The notes: generated by a model not told the origin, from the letters alone. DNA of 64,000 nt from Desulfuromonas acetoxidans DSM 684 (GCF_000167355.1 NZ_AAEW02000013.1:1-64000), one strand, 5' to 3'; counted from the first letter of the stretch, positions 19,754 to 32,089 are shown. Translations and numbers: made by a program.

Positions 19754-20722
19754 TTATTCCTCCACCGCCACTTCCTGCATGACGGTCATGGCGCGGAATT
19801 TTTCGTAACGCTGCTCAACCAGTTCTTCCGGCGAAAGCTGCTGCAGTTCATCAAGATGCTTCTTCAAGCATTGTTTGACGTTTTCGGTCGCCTGGGTCGT
19901 GTTGGTATGCGCGCCCCCCAGAGGCTCTTCGATCACATCATCGATAATACAGCCCAGCTCATTGATGTCGGCGGCGGTCAATTTGAGCGCTTCGGAAGCC
20001 TGAGGACCCTTAGTACCGTCACTCCACAGGATGGCAGCACAGCCCTCTGGAGAGATAACCGAATACACAGAGTATTCCATCATCAGTACACGGTTACCAA
20101 CGGCAACGGCCAGCGCACCACCGGAGCCCCCTTCACCGGTCACAGTGACAATAACGGGAACTTTCAGCGCCGCCATCTCGCGCAGATTGCGGGCAATGGC
20201 CTCGGCCTGACCACGTTCTTCAGCACCAATGCCGGGGTAAGCACCCGGAGTATCGACAAAGGTAAAAATCGGAAGACCGAACTGCTCAGCCATTTGCATG
20301 ATGCGCAGAGCCTTGCGATAACCTTCGGGGTTAGGCATGCCGAAGTTGCGGATCACCTTTTCTTTGGTGTCGCGCCCCTTCTGATGGCCAATCACCGCGC
20401 ACGGTTGGCCGTCAAAACGGGCAAAGCCGCACACCAGTGCCGGGTCATCGGCAAAATTGCGATCACCGTGCAATTCAAACCAGTCGGTAAAAATGTTTTG
20501 AATAAAATCGAGGGTAAAGGGCCGTCCCGGATGACGGGCCAGCTGGGTACGCTGCCAGCGAGTCAGTTTAGAGAAGATATCTTCACGAAGCTTTTCAGCT
20601 TTCTTCTCCAGCTTCTGCAACTCACTGCTAAAATCAACACTTTCCGTCGAATATTCACGAAGTTCGAGGATTTTTTGTTCGAGATCAACCAAAGGTTTCT
20701 CAAAATCCAGATATGCTTGCAT
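19754..20722 (-). CDS. accA: Acetyl-CoA carboxylase carboxyltransferase subunit alpha
   Basis: 322 residues. Makes malonyl-CoA together with AccD by transferring the carboxyl group from biotin. The family regions [40 protein letters not shown] and [15 protein letters not shown] are evident. The ATG giving [18 protein letters not shown] is selected because GGAGAG lies upstream; a start 33 bases earlier adds unrelated residues. Located after dnaE, a frequent order in proteobacteria. Confidence 0.97.
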   Translation of the reverse strand: MQAYLDFEKPLVDLEQKILELREYSTESVDFSSELQKLEKKAEKLREDIFSKLTRWQRTQLARHPGRPFTLDFIQNIFTDWFELHGDRNFADDPALVCGFARFDGQPCAVIGHQKGRDTKEKVIRNFGMPNPEGYRKALRIMQMAEQFGLPIFTFVDTPGAYPGIGAEERGQAEAIARNLREMAALKVPVIVTVTGEGGSGGALAVAVGNRVLMMEYSVYSVISPEGCAAILWSDGTKGPQASEALKLTAADINELGCIIDDVIEEPLGGAHTNTTQATENVKQCLKKHLDELQQLSPEELVEQRYEKFRAMTVMQEVAVEE

Positions 20723-20912
20723 GAGGCTCTCTCCATACTCCGCCCAACCAACCACGCTGTCGCGTCAGGCGTGTTTATTCGCAAATGACAGCCCCCTTGT
20801 CGCGCTGTCCTGCATGCTCAAAAACAAAAAATGATCGATACCGGTGTGTGCCTCCGTGGCGGCAACCGGCCTCCTCCAATCGATTCAGCTTAATCGGTAC
20901 ATGGTAGCCTAA

Positions 20913-23900
20913 TCATTCGAAGGTGACAACATTGTATCCGAACAATTTTTCCACAGCACTGACAAAGTCATCGCTGGCGGCAACACTGAGTTCTTTGGCC
21001 ACACGAATTTGTGTTTCACTGCGATTCGGTACCACCATGTGCAAAATCACCGCGCAGGAGCCCGAATAGCGCATCATGGTGTGCTTAAGAGTCTGCATCA
21101 TATCGTCGGTCAATCCCGGTGTAGTCAGGCGTAGGTGAATCTTTGACGTCTGCTTCTCTTTGACATCGTGGAGCAACAGGATTTCGTTGGCCAAGACCTT
21201 ACAACTGTCCTCTCCAGCATCAAGCGTGCCGTACACCATCAACGGATCATCACCGCCCAAATAATCAGCTGCGGCCTGAAAGGCTTCCGGAAACACCACC
21301 ACCTCCAGAGAACCGGTCAGATCCTCCAGGGTGATAAACGCCATGCGATCGCCTTTTTTGGTCACCAGTTCCTTTTTGCCACTGACAATGCCGCACACCC
21401 GCACCTCTTCCTTGTCGTTACGTTCGACCAGCCCGGAAAGATCGCAGGTGGCAAAGCGTTTGATATCTTCGGCGTAGCGCGATAGCGGATGGCCGGTAAT
21501 ATAAAACCCCAGGGCTTCTTTCTCATTGTTGAGGCGCAGCTTGTCATCCCACTCGGCAACATCGGGCAATTCACCATAGCTGCTGCCACTACGGGTCACC
21601 ATCTCCTCCATGCCGAACAGAGACTCTTGACCTTGTTGCTTTTCACGCTGCACCTGTTGGCCAATCTCCATAGCACTTTCCAGAGCGTCCATATATTGCG
21701 CACGTTTGCCGCCCAGCGAATCGAACGCGCCGCACTTGATCAGCGATTCAACCACCTTTTTGTTGACCTTGCCCAGATCGACCCGCTCACAAAAATCATT
21801 GAGAGAATCATAGGGGCCATCGACTTCGCGGACATGGATAATGGAATCCAGCGCGGCGGTACCAACCCCCTTGACCGCCCCCAAACCGAAACGCATGGCG
21901 TTTTCGTGAACGGTAAACGAGCGGATTGAGGCATTGATATCGGGAGGCAAGACCTCGATGCCCATGGAACGCACCTCGGCAATGTTTTTGATCACCTTGT
22001 CGGTGTTCTCCATATCCTCGGTAAGCAATGCGGCCATAAACTCGACGGGATAATGGGCCTTGAGGTAGGCGGTATGGTAGGCCACCAGAGCGTAAGCCGC
22101 CGAGTGAGATTTATTGAAACCATAGGCGGCAAACATGGCCATCAGATCGAAAACCGCCTCCGCTTTTTTGGGATCTAGATTGTTCTCCTTGGCGCCTTTA
22201 AGGAACAGCACTTTTTGCTTTTCCATCTCCTCGGGTTTCTTCTTACCCATGGCGCGGCGCAACAGGTCCGCACCACCGAGAGAGTAGTTGGCCAGGGTTT
22301 GGGCGATGAGCATAACCTGCTCCTGATAGACGATAACCCCATAGGTATCCTTGAGGATCGGCTCCAGTTGCGGAAAGTCGTAAACAATATCCTTCTGCCC
22401 ATGCTTACGCAGAATAAAGTCATCGACCATGCCCGAACCAAGCGGACCGGGACGATACAGAGCACAGGCGGCGATAATATCTTCAAAGCAGTTGGGCTTG
22501 AGTTTGACCAGTAGCTCTTTCATACCCGAGGATTCGAGCTGGAACACGCCGGTGGTATCACCATGACTGAGCAGTTCATAGGTGGCTTCATCATCATCGC
22601 CAATCACGTTGAGATCAAAGTCGGGATTTTTTGCCGAATGGATCAGGCGCAAGGCATTGTCGATGACGGTCAACGTTTTCAGACCGAGGAAGTCGAACTT
22701 AACCAGACCGATCTTTTCGACATAGCTCATGGGGAACTGGGTCACCTGACCGCCCGATTTCTGATCGGTGTACAGTGGCAGGTAATCGGTCAACGGATTG
22801 GGGGTGACCACCACACCGGCGGCATGGGTCGAGGCATGGCGGGTCAAGCCTTCCAGCGACAAAGCGACATTGAGCAGCTCTTTAACACGCACATCGGATT
22901 TGGCCATTTCCTGAATACGCGGTTCCTGCTGCAGGGCATCCTTGAGGGTGATATTCAGCACTGCCGGCACCAGCTTGGATAATTTATCCACCTCGCCATA
23001 CGGCATATTGAGCGCTCGGCCGACATCCTTGATCACTCCTTTGGCCCCCAGGGTACCGAAGGTGATGATCTGGGCGACATTCGGCGCGCCGTACTCCTCC
23101 TGCACGTACTGGATGACTTTTTCACGGCCATAGATGCAGAAGTCGACGTCGATATCCGGCATGGAGATCCGCTCCGGGTTGAGGAAACGTTCAAACAGCA
23201 GATCGTAGGGGATCGGATCAATGTCGGTGATACGGATGGCAAAGGCCACCAGGCTGCCTGCCGCACTACCACGGCCCGGCCCCACCGGGATATCGTGGTC
23301 CTTGGCCCAGTTGATAAAATCGGCAACGATAATAAAATAGCCGGGAAACCCCATATCGCGGATGGTCTTCAGCTCCCGCTCGAGACGATCCTGATACACC
23401 TGCTCCTCTTCAGCACTCAAATCGGGATTCAATGAGCGGATCATTTTCAGACGATCTTCAAGACCGTCACGGGCCATCTCCTCCAACACCTCATCAAGGG
23501 TCTTGTCTGCCGGTTTTTCGTACTGGGGAAAATGATAGGTATCGAAATCAAAGTCGAGGTTACAGCGCTGAGCAATCTCCACCGTGTTGTCAAGGGCTTG
23601 CGGAACATGGCTGAACAGCTCGCGCATTTCGTCCGGCGTGCGCACATAAAAGCCATCGTTGGCGAAACGCATGCGCTTCTCATCATCCATGGTCTTGCCG
23701 GTCTGAATGCACAGCAACACCTCATGGGCATAAGCATCTTCACGCCTCAGGTAATGGCAATCATTGGTGGCCACCAACGGCAGTCCCAGCTTGCCGCTGA
23801 TATCGATCAGACCGGTATTGGCCGTCGCCTGCTCAGGAATACCGTTTTCCTGCAGTTCCAGATAAAAACGGTCATCATCAAACACCTGAGCCATCTGTTC

Positions 23901-24389
23901 GGCACGAGCCAGGGCATCGTCGGGTCGCCCGAGGTTGATCAACGTGGGGATCTCGCCACCCAAGCAGGCGCTCATGGCGATCAGCCCCTCGTTGTACTCG
24001 GTAAGCAGGTCCCAGTCGATACGCGGCTTATAGTAAAAGCCCTCACGATAAGCGGTGGAAACCAGATAGCACAGATTGCGGTAGCCGATCTTGTTCTGGC
24101 ACAACAACACCAGGTGGTAGGACGCCTCCGATGAACCGCGGGCATTGCTCTTTTCCGTGCGACGCCCTGGAGCAACATACACCTCACAACCGATGATTGG
24201 CTTGACACCCGCAGCCGTGGCTTTGGTGTAAAACTCCATGGCTCCGAACATATTGCCGTGGTCAGTGATCGCCACGGCCGGCATCTTGTATTCTTTGACC
24301 CGCTCAATCAGGTTGGGAATTTTAATCGCACCATCGAGCAGGCTGTATTGGCTGTGCAGGTGGAGATGAACGAAATTGGCGTGTTCCAT
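20913..24389 (-). CDS. dnaE: DNA polymerase III subunit alpha
   Basis: 1158 residues, the DnaE1 type. Catalytic subunit of the replicative polymerase. The PHP domain opens with FVHLHLHSQYSLLDGAI and AITDHGNMFGAMEF; the polymerase active-site aspartates are in SMPDIDVDF (about residue 400); the C-terminal OB fold (RVCGIVSGKKELVTKKGDRMAF) and a short tail domain follow. No frameshift is seen. Lies upstream of accA after a 190-base gap, and 58 bases downstream of maf. Confidence 0.98.
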   Translation of the reverse strand: MEHANFVHLHLHSQYSLLDGAIKIPNLIERVKEYKMPAVAITDHGNMFGAMEFYTKATAAGVKPIIGCEVYVAPGRRTEKSNARGSSEASYHLVLLCQNKIGYRNLCYLVSTAYREGFYYKPRIDWDLLTEYNEGLIAMSACLGGEIPTLINLGRPDDALARAEQMAQVFDDDRFYLELQENGIPEQATANTGLIDISGKLGLPLVATNDCHYLRREDAYAHEVLLCIQTGKTMDDEKRMRFANDGFYVRTPDEMRELFSHVPQALDNTVEIAQRCNLDFDFDTYHFPQYEKPADKTLDEVLEEMARDGLEDRLKMIRSLNPDLSAEEEQVYQDRLERELKTIRDMGFPGYFIIVADFINWAKDHDIPVGPGRGSAAGSLVAFAIRITDIDPIPYDLLFERFLNPERISMPDIDVDFCIYGREKVIQYVQEEYGAPNVAQIITFGTLGAKGVIKDVGRALNMPYGEVDKLSKLVPAVLNITLKDALQQEPRIQEMAKSDVRVKELLNVALSLEGLTRHASTHAAGVVVTPNPLTDYLPLYTDQKSGGQVTQFPMSYVEKIGLVKFDFLGLKTLTVIDNALRLIHSAKNPDFDLNVIGDDDEATYELLSHGDTTGVFQLESSGMKELLVKLKPNCFEDIIAACALYRPGPLGSGMVDDFILRKHGQKDIVYDFPQLEPILKDTYGVIVYQEQVMLIAQTLANYSLGGADLLRRAMGKKKPEEMEKQKVLFLKGAKENNLDPKKAEAVFDLMAMFAAYGFNKSHSAAYALVAYHTAYLKAHYPVEFMAALLTEDMENTDKVIKNIAEVRSMGIEVLPPDINASIRSFTVHENAMRFGLGAVKGVGTAALDSIIHVREVDGPYDSLNDFCERVDLGKVNKKVVESLIKCGAFDSLGGKRAQYMDALESAMEIGQQVQREKQQGQESLFGMEEMVTRSGSSYGELPDVAEWDDKLRLNNEKEALGFYITGHPLSRYAEDIKRFATCDLSGLVERNDKEEVRVCGIVSGKKELVTKKGDRMAFITLEDLTGSLEVVVFPEAFQAAADYLGGDDPLMVYGTLDAGEDSCKVLANEILLLHDVKEKQTSKIHLRLTTPGLTDDMMQTLKHTMMRYSGSCAVILHMVVPNRSETQIRVAKELSVAASDDFVSAVEKLFGYNVVTFE

Positions 24390-24447
24390 AAGCTAATCAT
24401 CCGAATTGAGAAAATCGTTGTCCGGCTAAAGACAGCGTGAAAATTTG

Positions 24448-25056
24448 TCAACGACACACGTTGGGCTGCGGCGCCAGCACATCGACACCACACTCAGCCA
24501 GCATGGTGGTCAAACGGATCAGCGGCAAACCAATCAGGCTCGAGTAGTCATCGCCGGCCATCCGCTCCATCAGTGCGATCCCGAGCCCTTCAACCTTGAA
24601 CGAACCGGCACAATCCCACGGTTTCTCCTGCTCAACATAGTAGGCGATCTGTTCGGTTGTCAGCGGGCGCAGGGTTACGGAAAAGGTGACATAATCGACC
24701 AGCGTCTGAGAGGTACGGCAATCAACCAGCGCCAGCCCGGTGTAAAACGCATGGGTCTGCCCGGCCATCATTTTCAGTTGGCGACAGGCACCCGCAGCAT
24801 CACCGGGCTTTCCGAGAATCCGCCCTCGCGGATCAACAAACACCTGATCGGAGCCGATAATCAATGCATCATCAAAGCGCTCTCGGATGCTGTTGGCTTT
24901 TTGCAGGGCCAGATGTTTGACCAGCAGCTCGGGAGCCACCTGTTGATCAATCACCTCTTCTCCCTGCGGGGCAACAGCAGTAAAGGAAAGGTTCAACTGA
25001 CGCAGCAGTTGCTGACGGTAGGGACTGGTGGAAGCAAGAACAAGAGTGCGAGACAC
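24448..25056 (-). CDS. maf: Maf family nucleotide pyrophosphatase
   Basis: 202 residues from a GTG with AAAGG upstream; an ATG at 25128 would add an atypical extension. The family motif LVLASTSPYRQQLL is at the N terminus, with IIGSDQVFVDPRGRILGKPGD further on and a C-terminal DDYSSLIGLPLIRL. Maf enzymes hydrolyse non-canonical or selected nucleoside triphosphates and affect cell division. Downstream lies dnaE at 58 bases. Confidence 0.9.
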   Translation of the reverse strand: MSRTLVLASTSPYRQQLLRQLNLSFTAVAPQGEEVIDQQVAPELLVKHLALQKANSIRERFDDALIIGSDQVFVDPRGRILGKPGDAAGACRQLKMMAGQTHAFYTGLALVDCRTSQTLVDYVTFSVTLRPLTTEQIAYYVEQEKPWDCAGSFKVEGLGIALMERMAGDDYSSLIGLPLIRLTTMLAECGVDVLAPQPNVCR

Positions 25057-25237
25057 AGAAAAACCTTTAGAGCTAAAAGGGCGAACAAGACGAGTCAACG
25101 GCACCAACAGAGCATTTGGTGCCCGCAAAAAAATTGTGTTCTGATCATACCACGCACATCGACAAAACCGATCAGAATTTTCGATTAAAATTGAGTTTCC
25201 ATCCCGGCTCAGACGGGGCAGTGTATCAATAAAAACA

Positions 25238-25816
25238 TCACTTATTCAAAAGGTTAGACAAGATCAACGCCACGGCGGCGCTCAAATCATCACACACCGG
25301 CACCTGATCGGCCTCAATCTTATGACACTCGCTTTCACCATGACCGGTACGCACCAGAACCGGTCGACACCCGGCAGCCAGGCCAGCATCAACATCGGCC
25401 TTTTTATCCCCCACCATCCACGACCGCGACAGATCAATATCAAGCTCACGAGCAGCCTGCAACAACATACCCGGCTTTCCTTTACGACAATCGCACTCCT
25501 GAACATAGGGGGACTGGCCTGACTGCGGATGGTGGGGACAATAGTAATAACCATCGACATGAGCACCAATCTCAGCCAATTGCTGCGAAAGGTACTCATG
25601 GAGCCTCTCAACGTCTTTTTCGCCGTAATAACCGCGGGCAACTCCGGACTGGTTGGTCACAACAACAACCACAAAGCCGGCATCATTCAGTTGACGAATC
25701 GCCTTATCGGCCCCGTCAATAAAACAAAAGTCTTCAGTCCGGTACAAGTAGTCCCGTTCAACATTGATCGTGCCGTCACGGTCCAGAAACACAGCGGGAT
25801 ATTTTTTCTGCAACAT
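25238..25816 (-). CDS. gmhB: D-glycero-beta-D-manno-heptose-1,7-bisphosphate 7-phosphatase
   Basis: 192 residues, HAD superfamily. Removes the 7-phosphate during ADP-heptose synthesis for the lipopolysaccharide core. Catalytic motif FLDRDGTINVERDYLY at residues 10-25, TNQSGVARGYYG, and the zinc ligands in YYCPHHPQSG plus QECDCRKGKPGML identify GmhB. Other heptose genes are not in this window. Divergent from the ComEA-like gene. Confidence 0.93.
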   Translation of the reverse strand: MLQKKYPAVFLDRDGTINVERDYLYRTEDFCFIDGADKAIRQLNDAGFVVVVVTNQSGVARGYYGEKDVERLHEYLSQQLAEIGAHVDGYYYCPHHPQSGQSPYVQECDCRKGKPGMLLQAARELDIDLSRSWMVGDKKADVDAGLAAGCRPVLVRTGHGESECHKIEADQVPVCDDLSAAVALILSNLLNK

Positions 25817-25851
25817 TTAAATCCTAAAATTTAAAAAAAATAATAAAAAAA

Positions 25852-25880
25852 TTCACTTATCTTTTGTGGCCTGCTATATT
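25852..25880 (+). promoter_or_regulatory. Sigma70-type promoter of the ComEA-like gene
   Basis: TTCACT and TATATT are separated by 17 bases, with an A/T-rich stretch upstream, 49 bases before the ATG. Read by eye from consensus. Confidence 0.6.
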
Positions 25881-25929
25881 GCCACTGTCTAATATTCCTC
25901 TAATCTACTGAAAGAAAAGGAGAGTCTTT

Positions 25930-26199
25930 ATGCTTCACACGTTCAAAACCACCTTGTTGGCCATCGCCCTGTGTCTGATGTTGGTCGCTCCAGCCCTGGC
26001 CGGCACCGCCGTCAACATTAACACAGCCACGGTTGAACAGTTACAAAGCGTCAACGGCATTGGCCAGAAAACAGCCGAGAAGATTGTCGCCTACCGCACC
26101 AGCCACGGCACCTATTCCTCGGTAGACCAGCTCTGTAATATTAAAGGGATCGGCAAAGCCTCCCTGTCTAAAATGGGCGATCAGCTTTGCGTACAATAA
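25930..26199 (+). CDS. ComEA-like helix-hairpin-helix DNA-binding protein
   Basis: 89 residues. A cleavable signal peptide (residues 1-24, ending in APALAG) leads to a double helix-hairpin-helix domain: VNINTATVEQLQSVNGIGQ, then VDQLCNIKGIGKASLSKM. Export plus HhH is the mark of ComEA-type DNA receptors, used in natural uptake of DNA, though many short homologues have unproven roles. RBS AAGGAGAG is strong. Single-gene unit with its own promoter and terminator. Confidence 0.9.
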   Translation: MLHTFKTTLLAIALCLMLVAPALAGTAVNINTATVEQLQSVNGIGQKTAEKIVAYRTSHGTYSSVDQLCNIKGIGKASLSKMGDQLCVQ

Positions 26200-26224
26200 G
26201 CGGTGCCACCATCCTCAAGCAAAC

Positions 26225-26257
26225 AAAAAAAGGGAAGCCGTACGGCCTCCCTTTTTT
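26225..26257. terminator. Bidirectional terminator
   Basis: AAAAAAAGGGA and GCCG pair with CGGC and TCCCTTTTTT around a short loop, between the convergent ComEA-like gene and guaA. Confidence 0.92.
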
Positions 26258-26278
26258 AATATCACATGACAGGTCTGC

Positions 26279-27838
26279 CTATTCCCACTCAATCGTTGCC
26301 GGCGGCTTGCTGGAGATATCGTAAGTTACCCGATTGATCCCCTTGACCTCATTGATGATCCGGCTGCTGATGCGCGCCAGATCGGCATAGGGCATCGGAT
26401 ACCAACCGGCCGTCATAAAGTCCTTGGTTTCAACGGCCCGCAACGCGACGACATATTCGTAAGTGCGGCCATCGCCCATGACGCCAACACTTTTGACCGG
26501 CAGGAACACAGCAAAGGCCTGGCTGATCTTTTCGTAATGGCCGCTGCGGTACAGCTCTTCAATATAGATGGCATCCGCCTGGCGCAGGATATCGGCATAC
26601 TCCTTTTTGATTTCACCGAGAATCCGCACACCAAGGCCGGGACCGGGGAACGGATGGCGCCACACCATCTGATGCGGCAGACCCAGTTCTTCGCCAACGG
26701 TACGCACTTCGTCCTTAAACAGCTCACGCAATGGCTCAAGCAGTTGCAGCTTCATGTAATCGGGCAGACCGCCAACATTGTGATGGCTCTTGATATTGTG
26801 GGCCTTGCCGGTCTTAGCACCGGCGGATTCGATGACGTCGGGATAGATCGTCCCCTGCGCCAGCCACTTGGCATCGGTGAGCTTGTTGGATTCCTCTTCG
26901 AAAATATCGACAAACAGACCACCGATAATCTTGCGCTTTTTCTCCGGGTCGGTCTCACCGGCCAGGGCGGTAAGAAAACGATCCTCAGCATCAACGCGGA
27001 TCACTTTGACGCCGAGATTTTGAGCAAAGGTACTCATCACCTGATCGCCCTCATTGAGGCGCAGCAGGCCGTTATCGACAAACACGCAGGTGAGCTGATC
27101 GCCAATGGCGCGATGAATCAGGGCTGCCGCCACCGAGGAGTCGACACCACCGGACAGACCAAGAATCACCTTGTCGGTGCCCACCTGTTCACGAATGCGG
27201 GCCACGGCATCTTCAATAATCTGCCCCGGCGTCCATTGACCACTGCAACCGCAGATTTTACGAACAAAGGTGTCGATCAGCACCTCGCCACGCGGCGTAT
27301 GATTGACTTCAGGGTGAAACTGCACCCCATAGAGGTTGCGCTCAACATTCTGGATACCACACACCGGCGCGTTATCCGTCGCCGCAATAATATCAAAACC
27401 GTCAGCGACCTGCTCAACATGGTCACCATGACTCATCCATACCGGACTTTTGCCGTCAACAAAAAAACCGTCAAACAACGGGCCGGGCTGCCCCTGACTG
27501 AGCAGATCGGCATGGCCGTATTCACGTTTACCGGCTGGCACGACATGACCACCAAAGTGACGGTTAAGCAATTGCATGCCGTAGCAGATGCCCAACACCG
27601 GAACCCCGAGTTCAAACAGCGCCTCTTCCACAGCCGGTGCACCTTCGTCGTACACGGATTTCGGCCCACCGGACAGAATGATGCCGTTGGGTTGAAAAGC
27701 ACGTATCGCTTCGAGATCCATATCATAGGGATGGAGTTCACAATAGACATGAGCTTCGCGCACACGGCGAGCGATGAGTTGAGTGTATTGGGAACCAAAA
27801 TCGAGAATAAGAATTTTTTCGCTATGCAGGTCGGCCAT
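26279..27838 (-). CDS. guaA: GMP synthase (glutamine-hydrolysing)
   Basis: 519 residues. Converts XMP to GMP. The class I glutamine amidotransferase domain has its nucleophile in GICYGMQLL and the histidine-glutamate pair in [11 protein letters not shown]; the ATP pyrophosphatase loop is [11 protein letters not shown] and the C-terminal dimerisation domain ends TIEWE. The ATG at 27838 (GGAGAA upstream) replaces a longer reading frame to 27910. It follows guaB with a terminator-like hairpin between. Confidence 0.97.
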   Translation of the reverse strand: MADLHSEKILILDFGSQYTQLIARRVREAHVYCELHPYDMDLEAIRAFQPNGIILSGGPKSVYDEGAPAVEEALFELGVPVLGICYGMQLLNRHFGGHVVPAGKREYGHADLLSQGQPGPLFDGFFVDGKSPVWMSHGDHVEQVADGFDIIAATDNAPVCGIQNVERNLYGVQFHPEVNHTPRGEVLIDTFVRKICGCSGQWTPGQIIEDAVARIREQVGTDKVILGLSGGVDSSVAAALIHRAIGDQLTCVFVDNGLLRLNEGDQVMSTFAQNLGVKVIRVDAEDRFLTALAGETDPEKKRKIIGGLFVDIFEEESNKLTDAKWLAQGTIYPDVIESAGAKTGKAHNIKSHHNVGGLPDYMKLQLLEPLRELFKDEVRTVGEELGLPHQMVWRHPFPGPGLGVRILGEIKKEYADILRQADAIYIEELYRSGHYEKISQAFAVFLPVKSVGVMGDGRTYEYVVALRAVETKDFMTAGWYPMPYADLARISSRIINEVKGINRVTYDISSKPPATIEWE

Positions 27839-27901
27839 CAGTGAGTTCTCCAGCGAGAGTAAATCGCGTGCAACGACCGGAGGTGCCGGTCGATCAGATC
27901 G

Positions 27902-27938
27902 TAAAAACACGGAAGCCCGTAAGAGCTACGGGCTTCCG
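27902..27938 (-). terminator. Terminator between guaB and guaA
   Basis: Twelve-base perfect arms CGGAAGCCCGTA (27910-27921) and TACGGGCTTCCG (27927-27938), followed on the minus strand by TGTTTTT. It would end or attenuate guaB transcription before guaA. Confidence 0.8.
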
Positions 27939-27960
27939 GCATATCGTATGGATGCCGCCG

Positions 27961-29466
<1,506 letters not shown>

Positions 29467-29538
29467 TTAAAGACGAAATTTTATAGCTGTTCCGGGTCAG
29501 CGTCAAGCGCTGCCAGCCCGTGTTTATATAAATTTAAC

Positions 29539-29556
29539 GCGGCTGAAAACAGCCGC
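29539..29556 (-). terminator. Possible terminator after the M42 peptidase gene
   Basis: GCGGCTG and CAGCCGC around a four-base loop; on the minus strand followed by GTTAAATTTATATAAA, a broken T tract. Confidence 0.5.
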
Positions 29557-29567
29557 TGTAACACTTT

Positions 29568-30638
29568 TTATTGCGGAATAAACATGCCGGCGTTATCAAT
29601 TTTGTAGATCACAGCGGCAAGCAAGGCGATGGTGGCTTCCAGATCAGCCAGAGACAGCACCTCCACCGGAGAGTGCATATAGCGTAGCGGCACACTGACC
29701 AGGGCGGCGGCAACACCACCACGACTCAGTTGCATTACATTCGCGTCAGTACCCGTGGCACGCGGCATACCCACCACCTGATAAGGGATACTCTCCTCTT
29801 GAGCCGTGGCAACTAGCAAATCAAACAACACCGGGTTGATATTGGCACCACGGGCGATGATTGGGCCCTGGCCAACACGTAGATCACCGAGCTCGGTTTT
29901 ATTGAGCCCAGGAAAGTCACTGGAAAAACCGACATCTACGGCAATCCCAACATCAGGATTGACTCCGTAGACACTGGCGGAAGCTCCACGTAGGCCGATC
30001 TCCTCCTGAACCGTCGTCACACTGTAAAGATCTGCCGGCGCCGGACCGCGCTGTTTCACTTCCTGTAACACCCGGGTGACGATAAAGGCGCCCATCTTAT
30101 CATCAAAGGCTCGCGACGTGACCAGTTCCCCCTGCAGCCGTTCCATGCTGGGAACAAAGGTCATCGGGTCACCCATGGCGACCAGCTCCAGAGCCTCGTC
30201 GCGGCTAGCGCAACCGATATCGATAAATTGATCTTTAAATTTAACCACGGTCTCGCGGTCTTTTGGTTCCATGAGGTGGATCGGTTTTTTCCCAACCACA
30301 CCGAGAATCGGGCCATTGGCGCTATGGACATGCACCCGCTGCCCCGGCACCAGATGGGCATCCACGCCACCAATGGGGGCAAAATAGATGAAACCTTCCT
30401 CGTCAATGTACTTGATCATGAAACCGATCTCGTCACAATGACCGGCCAGCATCACTTTGGGACGGCTGTTGCCTTGACCATCGAGGCGGGAGATCACGTT
30501 GCCCATCACATCGGTGCGCACCTCATCGGCCAAACCGGTCTGCACGCGCCGTACAACTCTCTGGATCGGTTGCTCAAACCCCGAAGGACTTGGAGTTTGC
30601 GACATTTCCTTGAGTAAATCGTAATGGTGCTGTTCCAT
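29568..30638 (-). CDS. M42 family metallopeptidase (glutamyl aminopeptidase / cellulase M)
   Basis: 356 residues. A cobalt- or zinc-dependent aminopeptidase forming large tetrahedral assemblies. Metal and catalytic residues: LAGHCDEIGFMI (His and general region), SRAFDDKMGAFI (bridging Asp), TTVQEEIGLRGA (catalytic Glu pair) and AVDVGFSSDFPG (Asp). The ATG at 30638 has AGGGG upstream; upstream codons in frame overlap the miaB end and are not family-like. It follows miaB by 16 bases. Confidence 0.93.
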   Translation of the reverse strand: MEQHHYDLLKEMSQTPSPSGFEQPIQRVVRRVQTGLADEVRTDVMGNVISRLDGQGNSRPKVMLAGHCDEIGFMIKYIDEEGFIYFAPIGGVDAHLVPGQRVHVHSANGPILGVVGKKPIHLMEPKDRETVVKFKDQFIDIGCASRDEALELVAMGDPMTFVPSMERLQGELVTSRAFDDKMGAFIVTRVLQEVKQRGPAPADLYSVTTVQEEIGLRGASASVYGVNPDVGIAVDVGFSSDFPGLNKTELGDLRVGQGPIIARGANINPVLFDLLVATAQEESIPYQVVGMPRATGTDANVMQLSRGGVAAALVSVPLRYMHSPVEVLSLADLEATIALLAAVIYKIDNAGMFIPQ

Positions 30639-30654
30639 ATTGTGATCCCCTGTT

Positions 30655-31989
30655 TTAAAATGATAGAGACTCTGCCAAAACTCCACGATGTGAATTACGC
30701 AAACTATCTTCAATGCGTACGGCCACCTGCTGACCGATCAGGGATTCCGGCCCGTCAAAATTGACGATACGGTTCCACTGGTTGCGACCGAACACTTGGC
30801 CCTGTCCATGGCGACTGACACCTTCGACCAGGACCGGTTGAACCGTCCCGCAATCCTGCTGCCAGATCTCTGCGCTGATCGTCTCCTGGAGCTTGAGCAT
30901 CCGCTCAAACCAGCGCTGTTTCTCATCGGCTGGAACCGGGTCCTCCATCTCCAGCGCTTTGGTTTGAGGACGACGTGAATAGAGAAACGAGAAAGCATCG
31001 GCGAAGCGTACCTGCTCAAGCATATCGAGGGTCTGTTCAAAATCCGCTTGCTGCTCACCGGGAAAACCGACAATCAGATCCGTGGTCATACGGATTTCGG
31101 GACATGCCTGCTTGAGACGTGTCACCCGCTCCAGGTACTGTTCACGACTGTAGCCGCGATTCATCAACTCAAGAACACGGTTGGAGCCACTCTGCAGCGC
31201 CAGATGCATGTGTTTGCACAACTTATCCAACGACGTAAAACAGGCGATGAGGTCATCACTGAGATCTTTGGGATGAGACGAGGTAAAACGGAGTCGCTGC
31301 AGGCCATCAATATCATGCACCCGCTGGAGCAGCTCCGGAAAACTCATGTCTCCGCTGCCCTTCTGACCGTAGGAGTTGACATTCTGACCCAGCAGAGTCA
31401 CCTCACGCACCCCCTGATCGACCAGACTGCGAACTTCGTCAAGGATGTCACCACTGGCCCGACTTACCTCACGACCGCGCACATAGGGCACGACACAGTA
31501 GGAGCAGAAGTTATCACAGCCCTGCATGACCGTCACAAACCGGCAGATCGCGTTTTCATCTGCGCGTTGGGGAAATTGATCGAGGCGCTTCGCTCCTTCA
31601 TAGTGCGTCGTTTCACATTGGCGCCCCCGTCCCTGTTCCACTGCAAAAATCAGTTCCGGAAGCTTATGTACATTATGCGTTCCGAACACAATATCGAGGT
31701 AAGGAACTTTTTTAAGAAGCTGCTGCCCCTCCTGCTGGGCGACACACCCTCCCACAGCAAGAATCAGATCAGGACGTTGATCTTTAAGCGGCTTGAAATG
31801 GCTCAGATGGCCATACACCTTGCGCTCCGCCTTGTCACGAACTGAGCAGGTGTTGAGGAGGATCAGATCCGCTTGTTGTGGGGTTTCCACCGGGTGGTAA
31901 TCGATCTGACCAAGCAGGTTGACAATCCACTCGGAATCGACAACGTTCATCTGACAGCCAAAGGTTTCTAAGTAGAATGATTTTGACAT
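30655..31989 (-). CDS. miaB: tRNA-2-methylthio-N6-dimethylallyladenosine synthase MiaB
   Basis: 444 residues, radical-SAM methylthiotransferase acting on A37 of tRNAs. The N-terminal UPF0004 domain holds one iron-sulfur cluster (ETFGCQMN, LLNTCSVRDKAE, AVGGCVAQQEG); the radical SAM cluster is CDNFCSYCVVPYVRGRE; the C-terminal TRAM domain ends VAVRIEDSLRNSHRGVL. All six cysteines are present. Co-directional with the M42 peptidase downstream. Confidence 0.96.
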   Translation of the reverse strand: MSKSFYLETFGCQMNVVDSEWIVNLLGQIDYHPVETPQQADLILLNTCSVRDKAERKVYGHLSHFKPLKDQRPDLILAVGGCVAQQEGQQLLKKVPYLDIVFGTHNVHKLPELIFAVEQGRGRQCETTHYEGAKRLDQFPQRADENAICRFVTVMQGCDNFCSYCVVPYVRGREVSRASGDILDEVRSLVDQGVREVTLLGQNVNSYGQKGSGDMSFPELLQRVHDIDGLQRLRFTSSHPKDLSDDLIACFTSLDKLCKHMHLALQSGSNRVLELMNRGYSREQYLERVTRLKQACPEIRMTTDLIVGFPGEQQADFEQTLDMLEQVRFADAFSFLYSRRPQTKALEMEDPVPADEKQRWFERMLKLQETISAEIWQQDCGTVQPVLVEGVSRHGQGQVFGRNQWNRIVNFDGPESLIGQQVAVRIEDSLRNSHRGVLAESLSF

Positions 31990-32089
31990 CGTTTAGCGTT
32001 TGAACCTGCAATGAGGGGTGGTGGTACGAAAAATTGTCCGATACAACCAGATGCGCCAATAAAAGTCAACACTAAAAGGGCCACCCTGT

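Noticed and set aside
26537-27844. A 435-codon open frame on the plus strand
   Set aside because: Antisense to guaA, no family motif.
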